The notes beneath the pieces were generated by a model that was given only the letters and a program-made list of their open reading frames with translations, was not told where the DNA came from and searched no databases. The translations under genes and the position numbers were made by a program. A stretch of 64,000 nt of DNA from Exophiala sp. HKRS030 (lineage: Eukaryota > Ascomycota > Eurotiomycetes > Chaetothyriales > Herpotrichiellaceae): the NCBI GenBank assembly GCA_023897205.1, contig JAHWDD010000010.1, positions 1,550,001-1,614,000 on the forward strand, written 5' to 3'. Positions within the stretch are counted from its first letter, which is position 1; the number at the start of each line of letters is the position of its first letter. Of this stretch, positions 44,301-55,528 are shown in pieces.

Positions 44301-46113
44301 ATGGCTCGGTCCGATGAGGAATCTGCCCAGAACTTTACCTTCCTGAACTACCACACCCCCAAACACAACGCTTCCCACAGGCGAGTCGTCAAGTCGCACA
44401 TATCAAGCAAATACAGGACAGCAATCCGACAACAAGCAGAACCGAGATATGCCTTACCTCAGCGTCCCGCAGGCGATGTCTCTTTTACGAGCACTGGCCC
44501 CGACGACACTACGTCATTGCTTCCCAAACGTGCGAAGCAGGTCTACCACAACCACCACCATCACCACTCAGACAACACCCTCGTACACAGACCTATCTAT
44601 CTCAAACCCACCATTTCGCCTCTCACCATAAGCTTTAGTGGGCTGCGCACTGATCCATTCGATTCTCTTCCGGCTCAACGTACTCCCTGTGTCACGTCCG
44701 CCCTCGATTACTATGTTCAGGTTCTGTCGCCTCTTCATGAGCCTCTACTGACGGCCTTGAATTTGGTGAATCCAATGATGACCCTGCTATTCCCGCTCAT
44801 CATCTCCCATCCTGGAGCATATCATGCAGCAGTGGCGTTGTCTCAGGCCTATTTTGAAAAGCGCTCCGCCCCGACCGCTGATCTCTCCTCAGAAGTCCAC
44901 TTTCATCGCCGGCGAGCTCTCGCTGTCCTCAACGAGTCTCTCGATGCTCTGGACGGCGCTCCGGATGACGGAATGTTGCTCACAGTACTTGCTTTGGCAT
45001 CCCTCGACGTCTTGCTTCAGCGAGACCTTGTGACAAATCGCAAGGGCTTGCCCTTATAGTTGCATTGAAGGGTGGTTTGGATCGCCTAGGATCAAGGGGT
45101 TTACTCAAGTCCTATCTGATCCAATTCGACTATTTCTGGATGCTGGAGACTGGCGATAAGAGCATATTTCCGTTGTCAAAAAGACTCCGATCTCGAGTTT
45201 ATCCCCGACAACCCTTCAGCCCGGAAATCAACGCTCTCATTGACGGATTACCCCAGGATTTGCAGCAATAGCCCTTGAGGGAGGTTTTGGAGTTGACGTA
45301 CTCCGTTTATTGTCAAGAGTCAACACATACCTCTGCTCCAAAAAAGCTACGCTTTCGCCACACCAAGAGAAAAATATCACTTCTGACGACGGCGACTATC
45401 CAGACATCTTTGACGCCTGTGCGTGTCTCCAATCCTCCTCTTCGACCGAGAACAGTCTCGAGAAAAACACCTGTCTGGCCATCATCGTCTTCTGCTTCCT
45501 CGTCCACAGTCCAGATCCTGTGACGACCAAACTCACCGCGTTTCGAGGTCCCATCAACGAACTTACAAGATCTCTACCTCTGACAAAGGTCCACACCGCC
45601 GAAGAAAGATCATGTCTTCTCTGGATCTGGACCGTTGCCCTTGGCTCTTGCAACTGGAACCCGGAATTCGAGGTCAAAGTCGCGTCTCTGAATCAATCCA
45701 TTTTCGAAACCTTCGAGGAAACCACCAAGTGGAGTAGCGTGGAAGCTATCATGCGTCATTTCTTCTGGTATGAGCCCCTGCTACACGTGTGGAAGTTCGC
45801 ATGGCAAAAAGCCTTGGATTCGTTCCGCGAGCAACAGCAACAACACCACCAACGACAACACGAAACACAATGCACAAATCCTCAATCCGAAATAGATCCA
45901 GGAAGTAGATCACCCACAAGACAGGTCTCACTCGGTACGGGCAACGCCAAGAGCGGTGTCCATCCAGAAACAGATACCGCTCTCCTAGTTCCTCGCAGCG
46001 CAAGCATGAATGGGGTACACAGCAATGGTAGTGGCGCCACCGGCCTCCCTCCAATGTTAACCTTGGACACATACGTCGAACACATTCGTCAGGAAGTTAC
46101 CGAGACCCGGTGA
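44301..46113 (+). CDS. Fungal transcription-factor-like regulator (DUF3468-type), two frame breaks
   Basis: The N-terminus MARSDEESAQNFTFLNYHTP with VVKSHISSKYRTAIRQQ matches the zinc-cluster-free class of fungal regulators that begin with a short basic leader and continue into the fungal transcription-factor homology region (YHAAVALSQAY, VHFHRRRALAVLNESL, GLDRLG, IFDACACL, CLLWIWTVALGSCNW). The frame changes twice: at CCC 45051-45053 and at CCCC 45251-45254. One extra base in or beside the first run and one C in the second give a continuous 604-aa protein; the resumed readings LIVALKGGLDRLG and PGFAAIALEGGFGVDVLRLL start at once. No introns are needed. No Zn2Cys6 cluster is visible, so DNA binding is unproven. 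A His tract (about residues 83-88) and Gln/His-rich stretch near the end are low complexity. Confidence 0.8.
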
Positions 46114-46855
46114 CTACAAACCACAACAAGGCCAAATCTTCAAATCTGCGATTGATGAGCACACATTGCTTCGCGGTTGATCACTCAGGCGGAAGACCAC
46201 GCGGGGATTATTATGACTTCTAGTTAGACGCTTTCTCCGCTTCGTCTCTCGAGAGCTTGTGGAAACATATTCTTGTTCTTCCGCAGGCAGTGGCACGATG
46301 AACATGAAGATGGTGTCATCTCGGGTTTGACAACGGGGGCAGACCAGATTTGTATATTGAATTTTGGTCTCAGACATTTTCGGAATCTGCCAAAAAGCTG
46401 TCTTCTATTTATGGCCACCTAGCTTACATTGAGACTACAGGCCGAGAGCGATGCTCGTTTCCGAAATGATCAGGTTTCGGTCATGTGGGTGCTAAAAGTG
46501 GCTGGCAAGTGCATTTGGTTGGGATTTCGCCTCAAGACTGATGGCAGCCATCGCTAATAAGTCTGCCGAACTACCGCCAGGGGGCCGGTTTCCTCTACTC
46601 ACACCATCCGCGTGAGAAGAATTTGCATCTTGAGTCGATGGAGATTCCCCATCCACCGCGATCTATCGTCGGTTTCGATGCACCAATGCTGTTTGTTGGT
46701 GCAACAACAGGATCGTTTAGTTCTTGCTAGGCGCGTGTGGTCGATCACATTATTTCTAGGGCGGCCAAATAATCCTTATCTTGATCAGCCCAAGGAAGAG
46801 ACACTCTACAGAGTGTTTTGTAAATAAGTTCGAACAAAGATAGGCCATGATTTGT
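46114..46855. other. Convergent intergenic region
   Basis: 742 bp between the regulator stop (+) and the STRAP stop (-). An 87-codon minus-strand frame from ATG 46377 (with CPRC near its start) exists but has no supporting homology, so it is not called. Confidence 0.35.
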
Positions 46856-48129
46856 TCAGCGCCATAATCCATATGGCTCCTTGCAAGCTTTCCATAGTTT
46901 GATAGTTCCATCTTCACTTCCGGTGGCGTAAATCTTGCCATCAGGTGTGAATGCGATAGACCAGATCGGACCGTGATGGCCCTTGAGGACTTCTGCCATA
47001 TATGTCAGCGTACTGTTTGCACTAGAACAGAAAAGTCTTACCGAGCTCCTTCTCCTGAGAAAAGTCCCAAACGCGTACCCACGTATCCTTGCCTCCGCCT
47101 GTGACAAAGCGACCACTTTGCGGGTTGACGGCGACACTGGCCACATCATGATCGAAGTTGACCTTCTTAATTAATTCACCTGGACGAGCCGCGTCAAAGA
47201 AGAAACAGGAGTGTCCGGCAGCAACGCTCAGAACACCGGCATCACTGTCATCCGCTCTTGTGGTAGAGAGTTCGCACGAGGTGATGTCTCGTTCAGTCTT
47301 GTAGCTGGCAATGACGCGCTGAGACCGTAAGTCCCACCAACGAAGTGTTTTGTCCTCACAAGACGTGGTGATGATGTTGTAATCGGCGTTCCAGACAATC
47401 GACTTGATGCTTCCGTTGTGTTCACCAGGTCCGATTTCATGACCAGCAGCTATCGTGCTAGGACTGATCGGGGACGTGGTGCTTGGCGCAGTTGCCGATC
47501 CATCGCGGCTCAAATCAAAGATCTTGAGTTTCTTGTCTTGACCGCCGGTGATGACGCACTGGGGATTCTCCTGGATGGGGAAGGCTACAGCGCGAACGAT
47601 GTGATTGTGAGAAAGAATGCTTTTACACTCGCCGGTCTGTGGATCCCAGATTCTCCTGTTGTGACATTAGCATAATAGGACTTTCAGGGCGGTGAGATTG
47701 ATTCCTCACGCAGTGAAATCTGCTGATCCCGTGGCTGCAAGCTTCGCATCAGCAGAAAGTCGCGACGACCACACGGCTCCCTTGTGACCAATGAATGTTC
47801 CTATCCTGAGTTTCAATGTTAGAATTCTCCATAACAGACAGCCTGAAGGCGTGTTACCAATCACCAGTGATACCGTCCCTGAGCATTGGATTGTTGTCTG
47901 CGAGCGTTCAGTCATTAAACTTAATCGGTTGCAAGACTTTCCCACACCTTTGCAGGCTGAAATCAAGTAGTATTGATCGTCATCAACTATGTTGGAAAAG
48001 CTCAGATGAGTGATCGGTCGGGAGTGCCCATGACATGTCAGGGGAACAACTCTTGGAGCATCTTCGATGAGATTAGTACGACGTAAGAGGATGAAGGTGG
48101 TTTGAGCGCGATCGCTTACCGCCAGACAT
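46856..48129 (-). CDS. STRAP: STRAP/UNRIP-type WD40 protein
   Basis: Six exons: 48120-48129, 47948-48061, 47858-47897, 47710-47805, 47042-47655 and 46856-46992. Five introns of 49-58 nt all keep phase; 336 aa. It forms a seven-bladed WD40 propeller: [76 protein letters not shown] and [32 protein letters not shown]. The sequence matches serine/threonine kinase receptor-associated protein (STRAP, also the SMN-complex partner UNRIP). In fungi its role is likely in RNP assembly or translation rather than TGF-beta signalling. The first coding exon is only 10 nt (ATG TCT GGC G). Divergent from the 49.5-kb gene. Confidence 0.94.
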
Positions 48130-49511
48130 GATTCTACGCCCTTTCTTCAAAGCGCTCTCCGCGTGTAAAGATGATCGGCTCAGAATAGAGGAATGTCACA
48201 AGATCCTCCACACACAACACAAGTCCGAACTGGATAGGGTGTACGTAAGAATGAGAAAAGGATCGGTAGACCAAAGGTTGCAGAAATTAGAAAGTTCGTG
48301 AAAAGGAGAAATCTGTACAGTGATGGAATGGTAATTGTACTCAGAAAGCAAGTCGTAAAGTCGTAAATCTGGCGTTTGAGGTTCCTAGGAGAAGAGTAGC
48401 TGACAAGTGATTGATGGAAATGTGGTTAATCTCTTCTTGCGTCCACAAATCAACAAACCTTCAAATGTTCTCTGGGTGTTTTAGCTTTGAGCGCGTGGTT
48501 TGCACCTTCCCTTGCTACTGTACGACCGTAGTTAGTACTACGAAGCACTTTATGCAAGCAGTACAAATGTGGCAGTCACGTGCGGAAAACTCAGATGAGT
48601 AGCACGAGTAGATAGACCACGTGATGGGCATAAACACTGTCTCAGCACGTGCTTTCATTGCGCCGTCTTGGAACACTGTCCACTTCCCTCCTTACACTGT
48701 TTAAACTCCTTTCTATATGCAATTTCCTTCGCGGGTCAACGGCAGCTATGAATACAAAGTCATACGCCTGCATACCAGTCTCAAAGTGTTTCACAGTGCA
48801 ATTCATTTTATTATTCCGTCATACGTTCGTGCCGCCGCACCAAGCAGCCCTCGACTCTACACCAATGAGTTCAGCAATAAGGACTGTCCACTGCGTCTTT
48901 GTTCCCTGCAACCGCTATACCTTTATCAGCCTCATCATGTCCTAGACGTACCTTTCTCCTCGAAATGGTGTGAGCCGAGGGCAAAAAACCCATTCCTGAG
49001 GAGACTACGGGTTTGCGAAGGATTACGATACTTCGTTCTAACGTGTACCGCCTACCCGGCAACCACGTTCAACAGCCATATGGCTCGAATGACAGGCATT
49101 CCATGTGGTAAGATGTTGGCAACTAGCCTCAGCGTAACACTGCGCCCAGGTCTCAACATGTTCATGTGCTGTTTGTGGTCGGCTCCTCAAGGCAAATAAA
49201 GACTGCGTCAACCACTTGAACATAGATCACCGGGTTTTCTTTGACCGCGAATGCTTTATATCATGAGTTCATTTGTTTCGCCATATCCCTGCCTCAAGAT
49301 TGTTTTGTTCCATGTGCCCTTTATATCATGATATCGTCTTCTCAAATTGATATATATCGCAATAACTGAGTCTGGTCCAAACCACCTTTTCTTTACACCA
49401 TCCCAACAGACTACTGACCAGATTGCGTGCAAGCTCCACATACTCACAACCCAAGTGAAACTATATCAATTCAAGCGACGCCGTTAACAAGAAGTAGTGT
49501 GCTTGAGTATC
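48130..49511. promoter_or_regulatory. Divergent upstream region with three clustered CACGTG boxes
   Basis: 1.38 kb between divergent starts. CACGTG occurs at 48577-48582, 48618-48623 and 48646-48651, three copies in 75 bp, about 450-520 bp upstream of the STRAP start. Such boxes bind bHLH factors. No gene is supported in the stretch. Confidence 0.5.
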
Positions 49512-50954
49512 ATGGAATCAGGACTAAGCAGGCGGATGTCCTCTCTTAAGAAGTTTCGAGCCCGGGCGTCGAGTCTATTACGACATGACAAGCGAGGACC
49601 ATCTCGGGTAACTAATCGTGTTCACGCTGTAACGTCGGGAGACAATGAAGATACTCAGGACAAGGACATCGAAGCGGAGACAGCGCCACCAGAACCACAA
49701 GAGTCGAGCATCGATAACAACGATGAACAAGGTGATGAACATGAAATCCCTGTCGAACCTCTGACCGGCAGCGCTACTGCAGCATTACGTCCCGCCGCAA
49801 CTCCACTACGGTCAGTACTGCGATATATCCAGTCGAACTACACTGATGGTTCGAGCATTGCAGATATGTCTTCATACGCATCAATCCCGCGTGATGAAGA
49901 AGGGCAATTGCGACGAGAGAACAACAACATCGCAATGTACCGAGTTGACTCAGATTGGGAGACTATGGCATCTGAAACCGGTAGTCCACCGGTGAGATCT
50001 CGAGATTCCTGGGGGTATCGTTGCAGCACCTTCGAAGGTGTGGTCGTACGAGATGAGGCATTGTCAAGCAACATCTTCCGCCAACATCTTGTGCCCAGTC
50101 CCCATGATGGTGGAGATATAAGCAACTTCGACCTTGGACACGATGGTAGCGACGTGGCTACGGCTAGACACCAAGTCAGTGCACAGTTCCTCGGTCCTGA
50201 CTTCTCAAAATACGTGCCACCAACCTCTGGAACAGCCACGGCGGAGAATCTTGCTGCGACGGCCAACCGTCGATGGTCAGATTTCTCGGAGGACGAATTC
50301 AGCAATAACAGCCAACATCACTTGGTTCAAGTTCAGCCTGGGGAATGGAAAGTTGTTCCTCGGTCTCGGACTAGGGTCGCACCGGCACGGCCGCGACCTG
50401 ATCCCTCCCAGCACATGGGAACACATCAGGAATCGATGTACAACACACCTGTACAAGAGCGGCCTGTTTATTACTTCGCAGGGGACCAACAGGAGATGCT
50501 CTACCGATCAGATCCAGCTAACAACATGTTGTGGAATTCGCAACTATCTCATCCTGCTATCAATAACTTATATGCCGGAGTTGCACAGCTCAAGACACAC
50601 ATCCATGCTATGAATTGTGCTCTTCAAGCAGCGGAGCATCAGAGAGCAACAGATGCGCAGACCATCGAAGCTCTGAGAGCAGAGTTGGCCGAGGCCCAAA
50701 AGCTTCTACGTGATCGAGGGGCGGAGATCGAGGCTCTCGATAATTCAGATGCCGATGTCAGCGCTGGACAGGAAGTCGTCGGTGAGGCACAAACCGATCT
50801 TGCATCGCAAGCCTCGGCGATGCCAGCTATTCCACCACGACATCCTGCTCATGTTCCTACTCGCAGAAATCGGTCAGGAGCGACATCCTTGGTCTTTTCA
50901 TCGCCTCCACCGGATCCATTCGCCAGTTCCAAGACCAAATATGCGAGATTCTGA
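49512..50954 (+). CDS. Hypothetical protein with C-terminal coiled coil
   Basis: A single-exon 480-aa protein that I do not recognise. The basic N-terminus (MSSLKKFRARASSLLRHDKR) precedes an acidic disordered region, Ser/Asp-rich segments and a Pro/Arg patch (SRTRVAPARPRPDPSQ). A heptad-like coiled coil at about 365-415 (INNLYAGVAQLKTHIHAMNC and EALRAELAEAQKLLRDRGAEIEALD) comes next, followed by a Pro/Ser-rich tail. No signal peptide, membrane helix or catalytic motif. The basic head plus coiled coil would suit a cytoskeletal or membrane-associated adaptor, but this is speculation. The ATG at 49512 is the first in this frame. Weak codon-level shadows on the other strand were dismissed. Confidence 0.7.
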   Translation: MESGLSRRMSSLKKFRARASSLLRHDKRGPSRVTNRVHAVTSGDNEDTQDKDIEAETAPPEPQESSIDNNDEQGDEHEIPVEPLTGSATAALRPAATPLRSVLRYIQSNYTDGSSIADMSSYASIPRDEEGQLRRENNNIAMYRVDSDWETMASETGSPPVRSRDSWGYRCSTFEGVVVRDEALSSNIFRQHLVPSPHDGGDISNFDLGHDGSDVATARHQVSAQFLGPDFSKYVPPTSGTATAENLAATANRRWSDFSEDEFSNNSQHHLVQVQPGEWKVVPRSRTRVAPARPRPDPSQHMGTHQESMYNTPVQERPVYYFAGDQQEMLYRSDPANNMLWNSQLSHPAINNLYAGVAQLKTHIHAMNCALQAAEHQRATDAQTIEALRAELAEAQKLLRDRGAEIEALDNSDADVSAGQEVVGEAQTDLASQASAMPAIPPRHPAHVPTRRNRSGATSLVFSSPPPDPFASSKTKYARF

Positions 50955-51633
50955 TCAGTCAGCGCCGTGACAGGGGTCCCGGTCGAAGTGTATCGTATAC
51001 TGAGATCCGAAACAGATCGTACAAGGACACTAGCGACGCACTTGATTGATGAGTCAATATGATGCATATCTGCAGAAAGATGCGTTCACGGTCATCCGTC
51101 AAGCCTACCGACTCTACCTGCAAGCTCTGTTTCGCTCGGAACTAAGCTGTGACCTCAACTCGCGCGCCTGTTATCAAGGCCCGAACGTTCTATGCAGTCA
51201 TGTAAGCAACCGGTGCTCAGAGCGCTACCGCGTTCTCGGTGTTCGGGTCGGACAAAGCGATGTCGCGAGAACATTGGGTCAGGTACTGCCGCAGAGGCGC
51301 CGCGGAGATGTATCGATCTCCAACTGTTTGCATGCTGTAGAATGTCCCTTGGCGTGCGTTAGCATAAAGTACCCAAAGAAATGAGATAATGTCTGAGTAA
51401 TGAAAAGTGTGGGTCGTTCCTGCAATGTTTATCTAAGTATGCAAGAGTGAAGTACGCGAGCGAATATAGATCTCGGAGTCCTCAGTGGGGTCGCAGACCT
51501 ACTAAGCTAGGCGTAGCAGAGCAACCGGCATACGAGTACGAAAAAAAGCATGGCAATGTTTGCGAAAATTATACTCTGATAATGCAGATTACAGTAACTT
51601 CGTATAATTCTTCTCAAAAAAAAATATCACAAG
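50955..51633. other. Convergent intergenic region
   Basis: 679 bp between two stops. An A-run of nine lies near 51618. Short frames here show no domain. I see nothing further. Confidence 0.35.
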
Positions 51634-52418
51634 CTAAGACTTTTTGGTTTCGGTAGTCTTTACGTGGTAGACGTTAAGATGCTTCAAATCCTTTACGCCG
51701 CCCAACAAAGGGACACTCTCCTTGAAAGTCTTGGTTTCTCGATATGCCAGATGGGCTTCGATACTCGTCCAGGCGATAAGACCGTTCCACAGACGTCCCT
51801 TGTCGGTTGTGCCGGGGATGTCAACCTCTTCGACAGCCCAACCTGCTGTCGTGGCTTTGACGTCGTCGGTGTCAACAGCTCCATAGAACTTCTTGATGTT
51901 GGAGTCAAACAAGTCGATGTCTTCTTTGGAGTAGTCGAGCGGGAAATAAATATTGATCACCTCGGTGACCCCTCCTTTGGTCCATGCATCGTAGGGTGCC
52001 GGGTCGAAATGCGTATGGTGCATAACTGGTGCGCCGGCGATATACTGTTCTCCTCCTTCGAAGAGCGTTTTATAGACTCTTGAAGAGGAAGAGAAGCAAA
52101 GGTCAGTCGATAAATTCCCAGAGAGAAAAGCCGGGCAGGGTGTATGGATGATGGACGAAAGCCAGAAGATTTGTATTGGGCAAGAACTCACTCAGATGCG
52201 ATGAAATTCTTATGATCCTCAACGCTGTCCCAGTCGATGAAGAAGCCGACGATGTTTGGATTCTCGACTTGTCTTCCAAAGTGAAGTGTTTGAACCCCTT
52301 TTTGCGCCAAGATCAATTGAAATGTCCTTTGGAAGATGGGATGTGCTTCCGACTTTGGGTCCTCAGGGTCCAGCCCTTCGATGAGGGGCACCAGTGCGAA
52401 TTCTGTGGCTGCAGGCAT
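51634..52418 (-). CDS. Dimeric alpha-beta-barrel (ABM-like) protein
   Basis: Two exons, 52192-52418 and 51634-52078 (intron 113 nt), give 223 aa. Two tandem ferredoxin-like halves can be seen: FALVPLIEGLDPEDPKS to FQLILAQKGVQTLHFGRQVENPNIVGFFIDWDSVEDHKNFIAS, then VTEVINIYFPLDYSKEDIDLF to WNGLIAWTSIEAHLAYRETKTFKESV. This is the fold of antibiotic-biosynthesis-monooxygenase and stress-responsive A/B barrel domain proteins. The His-His pair in APVMHHTHFDPAPYD and the Trp residues may line a ligand pocket. Members are small-molecule oxygenases, haem-binding proteins or stress proteins; the function here is unknown. No secretion signal. The splice junction keeps phase and gives the continuous IASEVYKTLF. 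Confidence 0.8.
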
Positions 52419-53465
52419 GGCTTATGATTTATGTGTCTCTGACGGTAGGACTGGTGAAATGTGGGACGGTGGAAGAAGAAGTCGAACCGTGTGGAAAGGG
52501 TAGGGCAGGTTGGCTATATCCTCGTACACACGAGCTTACCGGAGTTTTTTGGGTAATGAAAACGAGTATTGAAAGATGAAGCTGAGATCACGTCAGACTT
52601 TGCATCGATTGTCAACATTAATATACACATGATTCTCGAGGACATTGGGGTACACAACTGCCATGGCCGAGGAATTCGGAATTAGGAGGTGAGCGGAAAG
52701 CACGAAGGTTGCCCTAATGCGCCCACGCACGCCCTAAGCATGCGGGACCCATCGGAAAAATCATCCAATATCCCCTCGTTTGCCGGCGTAATCAACAAAT
52801 AGAAGAACTCGCAGACATTGAAGCGCTGGTGCGTTGTGTTTATTTTTTTCCGAAGACGGTCATTGCTAGAGGGGAGTTGAGAGCCCGTAGACTTGAAGAA
52901 TAAACATTATATTGGGTAGATAACTGCCAAGCTGTCACCACAGCATCATTCAGAGATGTGTGCACGTGACTCTCTTCGGAACGATCCCCGCGGTGGGACA
53001 CTTTAGTGACCTTTCAGATTGGAGATTAAGATCAATTGACCAAAGAGGGGGCCATCTAGGGGGGAACTTAACGACTAAGAGTATCACTGAGGGAGCATGG
53101 AGGCGGCAGCGGGCCGCGAGCACGGCGACGGGGAACCATAGTCACGTGGGAGAGGTGGCAACTACCCCACCCGATCTTATACTTGGCCGTAGCAGCTATT
53201 TCCCCGGCTCCCTCGCGCTCCTTCTGTGTGACGGACGCTCCTCGGTTATTGCCGGCCGTGGAGAGGAAACAAGTACATGTACATTGAACAAGCCTTCATT
53301 CACGGGCCTTGAGCAGTCCCCGGATAGCCCTCCAGCATCCTGGCTGACCGTGATCGTCCCATTTGCAATTCTTGTTTATACCCTTTGGTACAATACATCC
53401 TGAAACCCTCCTGCTGTCGCTTTCATAACCACTACATTTCTCAAATCACCTACCAAACAGTGACC
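52419..53465. promoter_or_regulatory. Divergent upstream region, ABM-like / MCC beta
   Basis: 1.05 kb between divergent starts. Two CACGTG boxes lie at 52963-52968 and 53143-53148, 320-500 bp upstream of the carboxylase start. A frame at 52960-53403 is open but has no domain and lies over the probable promoter or leader, so it is not called. Confidence 0.45.
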
Positions 53466-55175
53466 ATGCGGCCCAGCTCCGCACCCTCAAATGCTCTGCT
53501 GAGGACCCTCAGTCGATCCCTTCGCGATCAACAATGTCACCCTGTGCCTGTTTCTATGCGACGACATGTTCGCTCAGCTGCCACATTTACACATCCTAAA
53601 CATGCCCAGGCTATCTCCGTTCTCCCTACAGCCGTCGATAAGTCCAGCCAGGACTTCAAAGACAACGCCTCTCAGTTGACTGAGATCATGAACAAATACT
53701 CGGAGTTGCATAAGAAAATCCAGAAAGGTGGGCCACAAAAGTCTCGGGAGAAGCATGTCCAGCGAGGAAAGATGTTGGCAAGAGACAGAGTTACAGCCTT
53801 GATAGACCCGGGGAGCCAATTTCTAGAATTGTCTCCCTTGGCCGCGCACGAGATGTACGAGGATGATATCGTCGCAGCAGGATTGATCGCAGGTGTGGGT
53901 ACAGTCGAAGGCGTCACCTGCATGATTCTCGCCAACGATGCTACTGTCAAGGGCGGCAGTTACTATCCAATGACGATCAAGAAGCATCTGCGGGCCCAGG
54001 AAATCGCACAACAGAACAAACTTCCTTGCATCTATCTTGTTGACTCTGGCGGTGCCAATTTGCCCAATCAGAAGGATGTCTTTCCTGATCGAGATCACTT
54101 TGGTCGCATCTTCTACAACCAGGCAAACATGAGCGCTGAAGGTATTCCACAGATTGCCGTCGTCCTGGGTCCTTGCACAGCCGGTGGCGCTTATGTACCA
54201 GCAATGTGTGACGAATCCATCATTGTTGAAAAGCAAGGCACAATTTTCCTGGCTGGGCCGCCCTTGGTCAAAGCAGCCACTGGTGAAGTCGTATCAGCCG
54301 AGGATCTGGGTGGCGGTCAGCTGCACAGTTCCATCTCTGGAGTCACAGATTACCTCGCTGTGGACGACGCTCATGCCATTGTTCTTGCAAGACGCTCGGT
54401 CGCCAACCTTAATTACCCGAAAGAAGAGCCTGCACCGTTCGAAGTCCGCGAACCATTGTATGACCCAGAAGAGCTCACGGGCATTGTCGGCACCAATCTA
54501 CGCAAGCAAATTCCCATGCACGAGATCATTGCCCGCATCGTCGACGGCAGCGAGTTTGCAGAGTTCAAGAAAGACTATGGTTCATCGCTCCTGACTGGCT
54601 TTGCCAAGATCTACGGCTATCAGGTCGGCATCATTGCCAACAACGGTATCCTCTTCTCGGAGTCATCGCTGAAAGGCGCCCACTTCATAGAATTATGCTG
54701 CCAACGAAACATCCCCCTGATCTTCCTCCAAAACATCAGCGGCTTCATGGTAGGCGCTGATGCTGAAAAAGGGGGCATTGCCAAGAACGGTGCGAAGCTC
54801 GTCACAGCGGTAGCTTGCGCAAATGTGCCCAAATTTACCGTCGTGGTTGGCTCCAGTGCCGGAGCAGGCAACTACGGCATGTGTGGACGCGCATACTCAC
54901 CTCGTTTTCTGTGGATGTGGCCCAACGCCAAAATCGGCGTCATGGGTGCAGATCAGCTTACCGCGGTCATGGAAACGGTTGGCAAGTCCGTCGATCCGGA
55001 GTTGAGGGACCGCATCGAACGTGAGAGTGATGCCGCATTTTCGAGCGCCCGACTGTGGGATGACGGTGTCATTCCACCGGCACAGACGAGGCACATGCTC
55101 GGCCTCGGACTCAAGGCTGCTCTGGGAGGCAGAGCCGACAAGGTCAAGACCAAGTTTGGTGTGTTCCGCATGTAA
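53466..55175 (+). CDS. mccB: 3-methylcrotonyl-CoA carboxylase beta subunit, mitochondrial
   Basis: A single-exon gene of 569 aa, close to the usual length for the family. It is the carboxyltransferase subunit that moves CO2 from biotin (on the alpha subunit) to 3-methylcrotonyl-CoA in leucine breakdown. The N-terminus ([20 protein letters not shown]) is an Arg/Ser-rich presequence for the mitochondrial matrix. Motifs typical of MCC beta include [75 protein letters not shown], and [35 protein letters not shown]. The family's alpha subunit and isovaleryl-CoA dehydrogenase often cluster with this gene in fungi but are not seen in this window. No frame breaks. Confidence 0.97.
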   Translation: MRPSSAPSNALLRTLSRSLRDQQCHPVPVSMRRHVRSAATFTHPKHAQAISVLPTAVDKSSQDFKDNASQLTEIMNKYSELHKKIQKGGPQKSREKHVQRGKMLARDRVTALIDPGSQFLELSPLAAHEMYEDDIVAAGLIAGVGTVEGVTCMILANDATVKGGSYYPMTIKKHLRAQEIAQQNKLPCIYLVDSGGANLPNQKDVFPDRDHFGRIFYNQANMSAEGIPQIAVVLGPCTAGGAYVPAMCDESIIVEKQGTIFLAGPPLVKAATGEVVSAEDLGGGQLHSSISGVTDYLAVDDAHAIVLARRSVANLNYPKEEPAPFEVREPLYDPEELTGIVGTNLRKQIPMHEIIARIVDGSEFAEFKKDYGSSLLTGFAKIYGYQVGIIANNGILFSESSLKGAHFIELCCQRNIPLIFLQNISGFMVGADAEKGGIAKNGAKLVTAVACANVPKFTVVVGSSAGAGNYGMCGRAYSPRFLWMWPNAKIGVMGADQLTAVMETVGKSVDPELRDRIERESDAAFSSARLWDDGVIPPAQTRHMLGLGLKAALGGRADKVKTKFGVFRM

Positions 55176-55528
55176 AATTTAGAAAAATGTACGGGAGGGG
55201 CCTCGATTGGTTTGCCACGCGTCGGAGCCTGGCTTACATAGGAGGTTGAGTCATGGGTTATGGATTGCAACAACAGGAGGCAAAAGGGAGGACAGAGACG
55301 TGGGAATTTCGAAAGGAATCTTGCATTCACAACCCAACGACAACGAGTCGATGGGGTTCTAGCAACTTTAACGGACCGCCCAATTCGCCTTCTGGCCCGG
55401 AGGCCGCCAATTTGAATGGCTTTTTGTCTAGCAATCACAACGCCACCCGATGAATATAATGCACTGCCGCCTTCGGCCCGCCAATCACGATGCAGACAAT
55501 ATATGTGTATGTTTAGGAGGAATCCTTT
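55176..55528. other. Convergent 3' intergenic stretch
   Basis: 353 bp between the carboxylase stop (+) and the RSR1 stop (-). No coding sequence or repeat was noted. Confidence 0.35.

Noticed and set aside
46114..46377. An 87-codon minus-strand frame with CPRC near its start
   Set aside because: Only two clustered cysteines, no homologue recognised, and it overlaps a convergent 3' region.
49838..50305. Antisense frame within the 49.5-kb gene
   Set aside because: The plus frame spans 480 codons uninterrupted and contains the coiled coil; the antisense frame has no features.
52960..53403. A 147-codon plus-strand frame before MCC beta
   Set aside because: It overlaps the likely promoter and leader, has no recognisable domain and ends just before the carboxylase start.
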